Counted from the stretch's first letter, positions 1 to 6,996 are shown. The stretch is DNA of 8,067 nucleotides from an uncultured Lacinutrix sp. (GCA_937916035.1 CALGIH010000034.1:1-8067); one strand, 5' to 3'. The notes: a model not told the origin generated them from the letters alone. Made by a program: numbers and translations.

Positions 1-2
1 CT

Positions 3-26
3 GTCATTACTGCGAAAGCAGAAATG
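3..26 (-). repeat. short palindromic repeat, copy 1
   Basis: On the plus strand an 8-base arm ATTACTGC (6-13), loop GAAA (14-17) and arm GCAGAAAT (18-25) pair with one A-A mismatch. The element matches the copy at 422-445 at 18 of 24 positions when read in the opposite orientation, including the asymmetric AATGAC end. It resembles the dispersed palindromes with an ATTCCTGC...GCAGGAAT core that are common between genes in many bacteria. Here it also encodes the last codons and the stop of the frame-restored small gene. Confidence 0.65.
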
Positions 27-376
27 TACTTTGTATCTTTTCGATTAAAACTTCTAGAGAATCTATAGTGTTTAATTCAGCTTTGTTTAAAAAAATCTCT
101 AATCCTTTTTCATCCTGTTTTAAAATTTAAAACCACAGGATATTGATATGTTTCATTTGAAAATGCTTTTATAAATTCATCAATATGGTAAAATTTCATT
201 TTGATTTTGCTTTGTTCCCTAAATTGTTTCCATTGTTTGTTTTCATTAAAGGTATCAAAGGTTAAAGCACACAAACTGCATTGATAGGTACTTGGACTAA
301 ATAATTTATGGCCAACATCTAATAAAGTATTGAAAGTTCCTGAATTGGCATTGTAAACAAAAAGGAGTTTAGTCAT
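7..376 (-). pseudogene. small conserved CxxC protein gene, frameshifted
   Basis: The intact first part reads from ATG at 374-376 and gives 88 residues before TGA at 110-112. It begins MTKLLFVYNANSG and contains SPSTYQCSLC, a CxxC pair near residues 33-36. It resembles a short flavobacterial family of unknown function, about 120 residues long, that some database entries loosely call 'GTPase'; I see no P-loop or other GTPase motif. Reading continues in the next frame if one base is dropped from the A4 run at 118-121. The codons from 117 down to 10 then give 36 more residues (QDEKGLEIFLNKAELNTIDS and onward), ending at TAA 7-9. The restored protein is about 122 residues, the expected family length. 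I therefore call it a frameshifted gene, or a sequencing error, rather than a genuine 88-residue protein. It lies 76 bp after murI on the same strand. The restored tail runs into a palindromic repeat. The family assignment is from memory; the frameshift is read directly. Confidence 0.72.
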
Positions 377-421
377 AAGTTTTATGTCGAGAATATCTTA
401 TAAATTTACGTTTTACTAGTG

Positions 422-445
422 GATTGCTGCCTATGCAGGAATGAC
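422..445 (+). repeat. short palindromic repeat, copy 2
   Basis: The arms ATTGCTGC (423-430) and GCAGGAAT (435-442) surround the loop CTAT and pair except for one G-G mismatch, at the same arm position that is mismatched in copy 1. The element ends AATGACA, like copy 1 read on the other strand. It fills much of the 76-bp gap between murI and the small frameshifted gene. No T-run follows the hairpin on the minus strand, so it is not an obvious terminator. The two copies face outward around the broken gene. Confidence 0.65.
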
Positions 446-452
446 AAAGAAA

Positions 453-1232
453 CTAAAATTTTAAATACTCAACCTTAAAATTATTTCCTAAAAGCGAAGC
501 CATCACTTCAGTATTTCCATTTGTAAAAAACTGATTTTTTGATTTAGTATTTTGTGTATTGAGCAATTGATGTTTTTCTAAAACAGTTTTGGTTTGTAAA
601 GCAACCGCTTCTCCAGAATCAATAATTTTGATATGATTTGGGAGCATATCTATAAGTATTGGAAGTAAATAAGTGTAATGGGTACAACCTAACACCAAGT
701 AATCTATATTGGCTTCTAGCATAGGTTTTAAATAGATATCGAGCAATCCTTTCATTTCATCAGAATGCAGCTTTCCATTTTCAATAAGCTGTACAATACC
801 TTCACCTTCTTGCTCAATAATATTAATTCCGTTGCTGTATAAATCTGTAGTTTCATGAAATAAATCACTAGCAAGAGTCCCTTTAGTAGCGAGAATACCA
901 ATGGCTTTTGTTTGCGTTTTTAAGGCTGCAGGTTTTATGGCTGGTTCAATACCAATAAAAGGCACCTTGTAGTTTTCTCGTAAATATTTAATTGCATTAG
1001 TTGTAGCAGTATTGCATGCAACAACTATGAGCTTGCAATCTTTAGCAATGAGTAACTCTACATTTTTAATACTAAGCTCTGTAATGCGTTCTTTTCCTTT
1101 TGGGCCATATGGAGCATTGTGGCTATCTGCCAAGTAGATAGTATGTTCGTTAGGTAGCAATGCATGGACTTCTTTCCAAATTGAAGTGCCTCCAACTCCT
1201 GAATCGAATATGCCAATTGATTTTGTGCTCAC
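453..1232 (-). CDS. murI: glutamate racemase
   Basis: MurI interconverts L- and D-glutamate in the cytoplasm and supplies the D-glutamate of the peptidoglycan stem peptide. The 259-residue product is of normal family length. It shows the N-terminal IFDSGVGG motif (residues 8-15, with the conserved Asp10-Ser11), the first catalytic cysteine in VACNTAT (Cys73) and the second in LGCTHYTYLL (Cys183, with His185). Both cysteines of the two-base racemase mechanism are therefore present. The start is GTG at 1230-1232. No ATG lies nearby, and this start gives the usual short lead into the conserved IGIFDSG strand. The gene is last in the envelope block, 68 bp after the second ompH gene, and an intrinsic terminator hairpin sits only 14 bp before its start codon. 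It is therefore probably expressed by read-through or from a very short-leader promoter. The stop is TAG at 453-455. Confidence 0.96.
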   Translation of the reverse strand: MSTKSIGIFDSGVGGTSIWKEVHALLPNEHTIYLADSHNAPYGPKGKERITELSIKNVELLIAKDCKLIVVACNTATTNAIKYLRENYKVPFIGIEPAIKPAALKTQTKAIGILATKGTLASDLFHETTDLYSNGINIIEQEGEGIVQLIENGKLHSDEMKGLLDIYLKPMLEANIDYLVLGCTHYTYLLPILIDMLPNHIKIIDSGEAVALQTKTVLEKHQLLNTQNTKSKNQFFTNGNTEVMASLLGNNFKVEYLKF

Positions 1233-1246
1233 AATTACAAAAATAA

Positions 1247-1273
1247 AAAAGCTGCCTTAGAAAGACAGCTTTT
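1247..1273 (-). terminator. intrinsic terminator after the second ompH gene
   Basis: On the minus strand, AAAAGCTGTCTT pairs with AAGGCAGCTTTT across a three-base loop. This gives a 12-bp stem with one G-T pair, followed by a T-rich tract (TTATTTTT). It begins 27 bases beyond the second ompH stop codon and ends 14 bases before the murI GTG, so it should end or attenuate transcription of the bamA-ompH block before murI. Confidence 0.8.
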
Positions 1274-1300
1274 ATAATATTATTTAAAGCAAGATTTTTA

Positions 1301-1810
1301 TTAAAAACCTAATTCTTTTTTAACATCAGCTAATAAATCTTTTCCGTCAGCATATAATACACCTTGACCGTTCATAGAATCCAACACATAGTTGAAACCT
1401 TGAGCTTTTGCTACTTTTTGAATAGCCACACGAGCTTTATCATAAATAGGCTTCATTAATTCAGCTTCTTTCTTTTGTAGGTCTTCTTGTGCTTGCTTTT
1501 GATATGCACCAATACTTTGTTGCATTCCAGTAACTTCAGTTAAACGCTTTTGGTTTTCTTCATCAGTTTTAGTTGAAGCTTCAGCATCGTATTGCGTTGT
1601 TTTATTTTGATATTCTTTAATCATAGTTTGAATATCTGTTTCGTAAGTTTTTGCCAACTTTTCAAGTTCACCTTGAGCCGCTTTCATAGTAGGCATTGAT
1701 TCAACTAACTCTGCCGTGTTGATATGCGCAACTTTGCTTTGTGCATTCATAAAACTTGTACTTCCAATAAGAAGTGTAGCTGCAAATAATAGGGTTTTAA
1801 AATGTTTCAT
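1301..1810 (-). CDS. OmpH/Skp family periplasmic chaperone (short)
   Basis: This is a Skp-like holdase expected to bind unfolded outer-membrane proteins in the periplasm and deliver them to BamA. The 169-residue product is the normal length for the family. Residues 1-23 form a signal peptide (basic MKHFK, hydrophobic LLFAATLLIG, then FMNA before QSK). The short strand KVAHINTAELVESMP (26-40) matches the typical Skp/OmpH beginning. A long helical, Gln/Glu/Lys-rich stretch of about residues 42-118 is the coiled-coil arm, and FNYVLDSMNGQGVLYADG (139-156) closes the head domain. The ATG start gives a clean signal peptide. It follows the longer ompH paralogue by 33 bp, so the two are probably co-transcribed, and it is followed by an intrinsic terminator. 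I leave the symbol blank because two paralogues are adjacent and which of them corresponds to skp is not clear. Confidence 0.93.
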   Translation of the reverse strand: MKHFKTLLFAATLLIGSTSFMNAQSKVAHINTAELVESMPTMKAAQGELEKLAKTYETDIQTMIKEYQNKTTQYDAEASTKTDEENQKRLTEVTGMQQSIGAYQKQAQEDLQKKEAELMKPIYDKARVAIQKVAKAQGFNYVLDSMNGQGVLYADGKDLLADVKKELGF

Positions 1811-1843
1811 TGTTTAAGAAATTGTGTTATAAATTGTTGTCTA

Positions 1844-2812
1844 TTAATTATTATTGTTTTTAGCTTTAGCAATGCTGTCTTGTACTTTTTTTGCTTCAAG
1901 TTTAGCTTGTCTGTCTGCTAATATTTTTTTCTTTTTGTCTTCTAATGCTTTTTGTCTAGCTTCTTTAGCGCTTAATGGTTTTTCTACTACTTTGTCAGTT
2001 GTTTTAGTACTGTCTGTGGCTTTTACCATGTCTCCTTCAACAGTTTCATTAGTTGCTTCACCAAAGGTTTTCTTAGTCTCTTCATTATCAGCATTACGTT
2101 CATTTAATTTATCTTCTCTATCTGCTAATTGTTCAGCACGTTTATCAGCAATAGTTTTTTCACGTTCAGCTTTTTTATCAGCAACTTCTTGCGCGGCAGC
2201 TTTACGTTTCTCATTTACTTCTTTAGGTACAACATCTTCAGCTTCGGCTGCTTTTCGTTCTTGCTTATTAGTTGTCTGCGTACGTTTAGAGGATCTAGTT
2301 ATAGAACGCAATACTTGGTCACTAATATCATAACGATCTGCCGAATATAGCATCACAACATCTGTTGATTTATCAAACACAAAATCATATGATCTGCTAG
2401 TTGCAATTTCTTGTACTGCTGCAAAAATTTGATCTTGAACAGGTTGCATCAACTGTTTTCTTTGAATCATTAAGTCCCCATTTGGTCCAAAACGTTTTTG
2501 TTGGTAATCAAGGATTTCATTTTCTTCAACAGTGATTTCTTCTTGACGCTCGTTAATTAACTCAGGAGTTAATAACACGCTTTCACTACTTAATTGTTTT
2601 TTCTTTTGTTCAACAACGCTTAAACGTTTCTCGACGTCGTTTTTCCATTGCAGTACTTTGGATTCAAGCTGAGCACTAGCATCTTGATATTCTGGTACAT
2701 TTTGTAGGATGTATTCAGTATCAATATAGCCAATTCTCACCCCTCGTTGTGCTAAAGCAGACCAACTCATTAACGATGCAAATGCCAGTAAAAAAAGAAC
2801 TTTGGTTTTCAT
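1844..2812 (-). CDS. OmpH/Skp family protein with long charged tail
   Basis: The product has 322 residues from the chosen ATG at 2810-2812. The start is chosen because MKTKVLFLLAFASLMSWSALAQ (written here only to show the signal peptide) places it at residues 1-22. Upstream in-frame ATGs at 2842 and 2947 would add a non-signal extension running back through the leader. The OmpH domain spans about residues 26-170. It begins VRIGYIDTEYILQNVPEYQD, continues as a coiled-coil arm, and closes with YDFVFDKSTDVVMLYSADRYD (near 142-162). From about residue 174 to the end, some 145 residues are highly charged and Lys/Glu/Ala-rich (repeated DKKAER, DKRAEQ, DKKKK blocks), probably helical, ending in NNNN. 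The tail roughly doubles the length of a classic Skp. It lies 174 bp after bamA, so a role as a periplasmic chaperone for BamA substrates is likely. The function of the tail is unknown. Confidence 0.9.
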   Translation of the reverse strand: MKTKVLFLLAFASLMSWSALAQRGVRIGYIDTEYILQNVPEYQDASAQLESKVLQWKNDVEKRLSVVEQKKKQLSSESVLLTPELINERQEEITVEENEILDYQQKRFGPNGDLMIQRKQLMQPVQDQIFAAVQEIATSRSYDFVFDKSTDVVMLYSADRYDISDQVLRSITRSSKRTQTTNKQERKAAEAEDVVPKEVNEKRKAAAQEVADKKAEREKTIADKRAEQLADREDKLNERNADNEETKKTFGEATNETVEGDMVKATDSTKTTDKVVEKPLSAKEARQKALEDKKKKILADRQAKLEAKKVQDSIAKAKNNNN

Positions 2813-2986
2813 CCTGTTATTATTTAGAGTTATCGATTCCATCTTATAAATTCTTAAATATAACCGATAAAATTGTTGCGATTCCGCCAATGCGTTAATA
2901 TTTATCAAATTAACGAAATATATTTCGAAAAATTTTAACGCTTGCACTAAATCGCTATTTGCTTAATAGAAAATATCGTGCCAAAC
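2813..2986 (-). promoter_or_regulatory. ompH leader with dyads
   Basis: This 174-bp gap between the bamA stop and the first ompH start is the longest non-coding stretch in the window. It holds a perfect 14-base palindrome CGAAATATATTTCG (2914-2927). It also holds an inverted repeat CGTTAAT (2893-2899) and ATTAACG (2909-2915) spaced by nine bases, and a further TTAACG at 2935-2940. No strong TAnnTTTG box is present; the nearest is TATATTTA (minus strand, one mismatch) close to the gene. It probably carries a separate promoter for the ompH pair, but the AT-rich background makes chance dyads possible. Confidence 0.4.
2966..2983 (-). promoter_or_regulatory. possible sigma-54-type promoter
   Basis: Immediately after the bamA stop, the minus strand reads TTGGCACGATATTTTCTA. 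The -24 half TTGGCACG matches the sigma-54 consensus exactly. The -12 half TTTCT differs from TTGCT at the important G, although the spacing from GG is correct. It would drive the ompH pair with a leader of roughly 145 bases. This is a weak candidate because of the -12 mismatch. Confidence 0.3.
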
Positions 2987-5539
2987 TTAAAATTGTTGTC
3001 CAATTATAAAGTGAGTTTCCCATCCGTTTTTGGTGATTGTTCCAGGAATTGGATCAAAACCATGACCAAAATCTATTCCCAATAAACCAAATGCAGGCAT
3101 AAATAACCTAATACCTATACCAGCAGATCGTTTTAAGGCAAACGGATTATAGTCTTTAAAATTATCATAAGATTGACCACCTTCCATAAATGCTAAGGCA
3201 TAGATTTTTGCTTGTGCTGATTTTAGAGAAATAGGATATCTTAATTCTAAAGAGAATTTATTGAAAATTGTTCCACCATCTTGTGAAGATAATGCTTGGT
3301 TTGGATACCCTCTTAAAGCAACTGCTTCGCGACCATCTAAACTGTAACTTCCCAATCCATCACCTCCCAAAAAGAAACGTTCAAAAGGAATAACACCACG
3401 ATCATTGTTATAGGCGCCAAGGAATCCGAACTCTAAGCTTGGTTTCAAAACAAGATTACCTACAATCTTGGCATACCAATCGACGTCAAACTTTACCTTA
3501 TAAAACTCTAACCACTTGAAACGTTCTTGGTCAATCTCTGAAATTCTGTCTGTAGCTGCCCTATCTGTTGGGTCTGCTGCTAGGTCTTCAAATAATTGCT
3601 CACGTTCATTTTTTAATCCTGTATAATCAACACCGTTAACTGCTGAATATGGAAATGAGAATTTTGCGGTAAGGGCGAATTTTGAACCTCCTGTAGGATA
3701 AATAGGGTCTACATTTGTGTTGTTTCTGCTAATACCTAGTGTATATGCTAAATTGTTTGATGATCCATTTCCAAAGGTGAATAAACCAGTATTATAGTTT
3801 TTTAAATCGTAGTGTTGAAAGCTCAAAGCTTGAGATAAAGTAAAGAAATCATCTGGTGTCGATAGTCGTTTTGCAATGCCTACTGACAATCCAGTAATAT
3901 TAAAACGTCTGCTTTTGTCGGCGTTTCTAGTTACAGGATTATAAAGAAATTGTTTAGTATGTGATAATGACGTTGAAAATTGTACTGGTTTTTTACCACC
4001 TAACCAAGGCTCTACAAATGAGAAGCTATAGGTTTGGTAAAATCTACTTGCTTGTAAGCGTAACGATAATGATTGACCGTCTCCCATTGGGATTGGTTTG
4101 TAAGCATCTTTTTTAAAGAGATCTTTTATAGAGAAGTTATTAAACGTTAAACCTAAGGTTCCAATAAAACCTCCACCACCATAACCACCTTGTAATTCAA
4201 TTTGACTTGAACCTTGCTCTATAACAGAGTACTCCATATCTAGGGTTCCTTCTGTAGGATTTGGGTTCAAAAAGTTTGGTGATATTTGTTGCGCATCAAA
4301 GAAGCCTAATTGACCAAGTTCACGAATGGTACGTATAACATCAGATTTTTTATATAATGCTCCTGGTCTTGTTCTCAATTCTCTGTAAACTACGTGGTCA
4401 TTAGTTTTATCATTTCCGGTTACAGATATTTTATTAAAATATGCTGGTTTTCCTTCAATAACTCTAATTTCAAGATCAATGACGTTTCCAACTGCACTAA
4501 CTTCAACAGGTGTAATGGTTGAGAATAAATAACCATTATTTTGATAAGCGTTAGTTAAATCATTACCATCTGGTCTGTCAGGATCTTCTATACGTTTTTC
4601 TAACTCTACACCATTATAGGTGTCGCCTTTGTTAATTTGTAACACACTATTAAGTTCTGAATCCGAATATACAGTGTTTCCTAAGAAATTAATTTTACCA
4701 TAAGTGTATTTTTCTCCTTCTTCTAGACCTATAAAAAGCGAAATGGTGTTGTCATTATTATATATTAAAGAATCAGATGTAACACGTGCATCACGATATC
4801 CATTTTCTTTGTATTTATTAATAAGGCTTACTAGATCTTCTTTATAATCTTCTTTAATATATTTTGAACGTTTAAGTATTCGGATTGGATTTTTCTTTTT
4901 TGTATGCTTCATTGCTTTATGCAACTTTTTGCTTTTAAGCTTTTGGTTACCAATAAAAACAATATCCTTTACCTTTACTTTGCTTCCTTTGTCAATATTT
5001 ACCTTCATATTAACCTTGTTGCTTTTTACTGTATCTGCAACTGTATAGGTTGAAATATTTACATCGGCATTTAAAAACCCTCTTTTTTTGTAAGTGTTTT
5101 CTATGTAGTTTTTAGTTGTAGTAATTAAATTTTCGGTAACCTTAATTCCAGGTTGTAGCTTGTTTTCTTTAATAACATCATCTTTCTTTCCTTTTTTAAT
5201 GCCTTCAATTTGTGCTTCATTTAATTGAGGCAAATCAAATAGTTCAATTTCAAGGTAAACAACATCACCTTCAATTTTAGACACGTACAAATTCACACTA
5301 CTGAATAAATTTGTTTTCCAAAGTTTATTAAGTGCGTCTCTGGTTTTGTCTCCAGGGATTTTTAAGGTTTCACCTTTTCGTAATCCCGAAAAAGTTATAA
5401 TAGTTCCTTCACTATAATCTGTGTCGCCTGCTACAATTACTTCTGCGAGTGTATAGAGTTTATTGTCGGTTTGTGCGTTAATAACTGCTCCAAACAATAA
5501 AAAGGCAGTAAGAATAATTCTTGTAATGTATGGTTTCAA
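2987..5539 (-). CDS. bamA: outer-membrane protein assembly factor BamA
   Basis: BamA is the central outer-membrane insertase that folds beta-barrel proteins. From the chosen start the product has 850 residues. The signal peptide is 1-23 (KPYITRIILTAFLLFGAV then INAQ). Five POTRA domains lie at roughly 30-102, 104-183, 187-274 (KDIVFIGNQKL), 277-363 (GKINFLGNTVYSDSEL) and 366-442 (NKISVTGNDKTNDHVVYREL). The 16-strand barrel domain follows to the end. It includes FVEPWLGGKKP (508-518), RFFLGGDGLGSY (721-732), the lid-loop ALRGYP motif (about 741-746) and a C-terminal strand ending GQQF. A charged helical insert in the barrel (about 643-681) looks typical of this phylum. The start is taken as TTG at 5537-5539, ten bases after the uppS stop, because it begins the signal peptide directly. 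The nearest in-frame ATG (5617) lies inside uppS and would add 26 unlikely residues. Confidence 0.95.
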   Translation of the reverse strand: MKPYITRIILTAFLLFGAVINAQTDNKLYTLAEVIVAGDTDYSEGTIITFSGLRKGETLKIPGDKTRDALNKLWKTNLFSSVNLYVSKIEGDVVYLEIELFDLPQLNEAQIEGIKKGKKDDVIKENKLQPGIKVTENLITTTKNYIENTYKKRGFLNADVNISTYTVADTVKSNKVNMKVNIDKGSKVKVKDIVFIGNQKLKSKKLHKAMKHTKKKNPIRILKRSKYIKEDYKEDLVSLINKYKENGYRDARVTSDSLIYNNDNTISLFIGLEEGEKYTYGKINFLGNTVYSDSELNSVLQINKGDTYNGVELEKRIEDPDRPDGNDLTNAYQNNGYLFSTITPVEVSAVGNVIDLEIRVIEGKPAYFNKISVTGNDKTNDHVVYRELRTRPGALYKKSDVIRTIRELGQLGFFDAQQISPNFLNPNPTEGTLDMEYSVIEQGSSQIELQGGYGGGGFIGTLGLTFNNFSIKDLFKKDAYKPIPMGDGQSLSLRLQASRFYQTYSFSFVEPWLGGKKPVQFSTSLSHTKQFLYNPVTRNADKSRRFNITGLSVGIAKRLSTPDDFFTLSQALSFQHYDLKNYNTGLFTFGNGSSNNLAYTLGISRNNTNVDPIYPTGGSKFALTAKFSFPYSAVNGVDYTGLKNEREQLFEDLAADPTDRAATDRISEIDQERFKWLEFYKVKFDVDWYAKIVGNLVLKPSLEFGFLGAYNNDRGVIPFERFFLGGDGLGSYSLDGREAVALRGYPNQALSSQDGGTIFNKFSLELRYPISLKSAQAKIYALAFMEGGQSYDNFKDYNPFALKRSAGIGIRLFMPAFGLLGIDFGHGFDPIPGTITKNGWETHFIIGQQF

Positions 5540-5549
5540 TAGGATTGTA

Positions 5550-6290
5550 TTACTTAAGTTGTTCACTAGTTTTTCCAAATCGTCGTTCTCTGTTTTGATA
5601 ACATAAAATGGCTTCATAAAAATGATTTTTTGTAAAGTCAGGCCACAATACGTCTGTAAAAAATAATTCAGCATAAGCAATTTGCCAAAGCAAGAAATTG
5701 CTAATACGCTGCTCACCACTGGTTCTGATTAATAAATCTACGTCTGGTAAATTTCGGGTGTAAAGATGCTCATTAATTACCGATTCATCAATTTTTTCAG
5801 GCGAAATTATATTATTTTTAACTTTAATACTTATTTGTTTAATAGTATTTAACAATTCATCACGAGAACCATAGCTTAGTGCAAGGGTTAATGTCATTCG
5901 TGTATTGTTTTTTGTTTGTTCAATAACATCTAATAATTCACGCTGTACTTTATTAGGTAAATCAGTTGTGTTTCCAATGGTATTGAGTTTAATATTGTTT
6001 TTCTGAAGTGTTTTTATTTCGCTTTTAAGTGAAGAAATTAAAAGTCTCATGAGCGTTTGTACTTCGATTTTTGGACGCTTCCAGTTTTCAGTTGAAAAGG
6101 CATAAAGCGTCAAATTTTCTATACCTATTTCGGCACAAGCTTCTGTTATTTCGCGCACTGATTTTGTGCCATTTTCATGGCCAAACATTCGAAGTCTACC
6201 TTTTTGTTTTGCCCATCTTCCATTACCATCCATAATGATTGCAATGTGTTTGGGAAGGTTTTTAGTATTTAATTGTTCTTTTAAACTCAT
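5550..6290 (-). CDS. uppS: isoprenyl transferase (di-trans,poly-cis-undecaprenyl-diphosphate synthase)
   Basis: UppS condenses isopentenyl diphosphate units onto farnesyl diphosphate with cis stereochemistry, making the C55 carrier lipid for peptidoglycan and surface glycans. The 246-residue product is of normal length and has all the family motifs. These are HIAIIMDGNGRWA (15-27, with the catalytic Asp21), the GHENG substrate-binding segment (38-42), LYAFSTENW (62-70), LALSYGSRDE (136-145), LPDVDLLIRTSGEQRISNFL (181-200) and FTDVLWPDF followed by RERRFG. The start is ATG at 6288-6290, which shares one base with the stop of the preceding gene (TAATG), giving likely translational coupling. An upstream in-frame ATG at 6359 would run back into the neighbouring gene and adds no family sequence. 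bamA follows after ten bases. Confidence 0.97.
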   Translation of the reverse strand: MSLKEQLNTKNLPKHIAIIMDGNGRWAKQKGRLRMFGHENGTKSVREITEACAEIGIENLTLYAFSTENWKRPKIEVQTLMRLLISSLKSEIKTLQKNNIKLNTIGNTTDLPNKVQRELLDVIEQTKNNTRMTLTLALSYGSRDELLNTIKQISIKVKNNIISPEKIDESVINEHLYTRNLPDVDLLIRTSGEQRISNFLLWQIAYAELFFTDVLWPDFTKNHFYEAILCYQNRERRFGKTSEQLK

Positions 6291-6979
6291 TAAAAATTGC
6301 AATAACAAGGTTTTCGTCCAAAGGTGTAAGTTACTGTAATTCCTGTAAATGTGTACCAATCGTTGTTGTTAATATTTCCAACACTATTGTTGTCAACTAG
6401 CCATTCAGAATCTGGCTTACTTCCATCTAATTCATCAGAAAAAGTATATCGAGCACCAACTTCAAGGCCAAATATCAAATGCTCTGTTAATTTGGCTTTA
6501 ATACCTAGAACCAATGGAATACCATATGCCCAGCTTTTGGTTTCCTCTGAAGTAGAAGAGCCATTATTAAAATAGAAGTTTTCATGGTATGCTGTTGTTA
6601 TTCCTGTATATATATATGGTGTCATCATCTTTTCATCAATATGCAAATTGAAATCAAAAAAATTAAATTCCATTCCTGCAGAAAACTCTAAAATTGTTGC
6701 ATTAAACTCATAGCCACGCTGTTTACGTCTTGGATCGTCTGATTTTGCATCATCAGCTGTCAAATCTGTATATGTTACTGAAATTCTCCAAGCATGTCTT
6801 GGGCTTCGATTCCATTTTGCAATGCCACCAATAGCTAATTGATTTGGTGAGATGTAATTGGTTGCGCCAATATCTCCAATAAAATTACTGCCACCAGCAA
6901 ATATACCAAGCTCATAAATTTGAGCTTGACTTACTTGGAAGTAAAGTATACACATAACAGTAACGGTTATAGACCTCAT
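6290..6979 (-). CDS. DUF6089-type secreted beta-barrel protein
   Basis: This 229-residue protein has a signal peptide of about 1-19 (MRSITVTVMCILYFQVSQA). Alternating aromatic/hydrophobic strands typical of a small outer-membrane barrel follow: YELGIFAGGSNFIGDIG (22-38), AWRISVTYTDLTADD (63-77), LEFSAGMEFNFFDF (97-110), PYIYTGITTAYHENFYF (121-137), IFGLEVGARYTFSDELDG (169-186) and WYTFTGITVTYTFG (208-221). The end PCYCNF carries two cysteines close to the C-terminus. The position directly before uppS and bamA, and the overall pattern, fit the Bacteroidota family labelled DUF6089, which belongs to the PorT-like barrel group; that label is from memory. The molecular role is not known. The stop overlaps the uppS start by one base, tying its expression to envelope synthesis. 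A likely promoter lies just upstream. Confidence 0.87.
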   Translation of the reverse strand: MRSITVTVMCILYFQVSQAQIYELGIFAGGSNFIGDIGATNYISPNQLAIGGIAKWNRSPRHAWRISVTYTDLTADDAKSDDPRRKQRGYEFNATILEFSAGMEFNFFDFNLHIDEKMMTPYIYTGITTAYHENFYFNNGSSTSEETKSWAYGIPLVLGIKAKLTEHLIFGLEVGARYTFSDELDGSKPDSEWLVDNNSVGNINNNDWYTFTGITVTYTFGRKPCYCNF

Positions 6980-6996
6980 AGGTTTTTAAAAGTTTG

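Noticed and set aside
112..126. Programmed -1 frameshift at the A/T runs of the small gene
   Set aside because: Reaching the downstream frame needs a +1 (or -2) shift, so a canonical -1 slippery mechanism gives the wrong frame.
1854..2350. Two plus-strand open frames (159 and 73 residues) opposite the first ompH gene
   Set aside because: They mirror the Lys/Glu/Ala-rich tail on the other strand (giving Ser/Phe/Leu-rich nonsense) and have no recognisable domain.
2813..2947. N-terminal extension of the first ompH protein to ATG 2947 or 2842
   Set aside because: It would bury the signal peptide and consume the regulatory gap; the ATG at 2812 gives a standard signal sequence.
6351..6575. Plus-strand 74-residue frame inside the DUF6089-type gene
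   Set aside because: Antisense shadow of a well-supported secreted protein gene; no motif.
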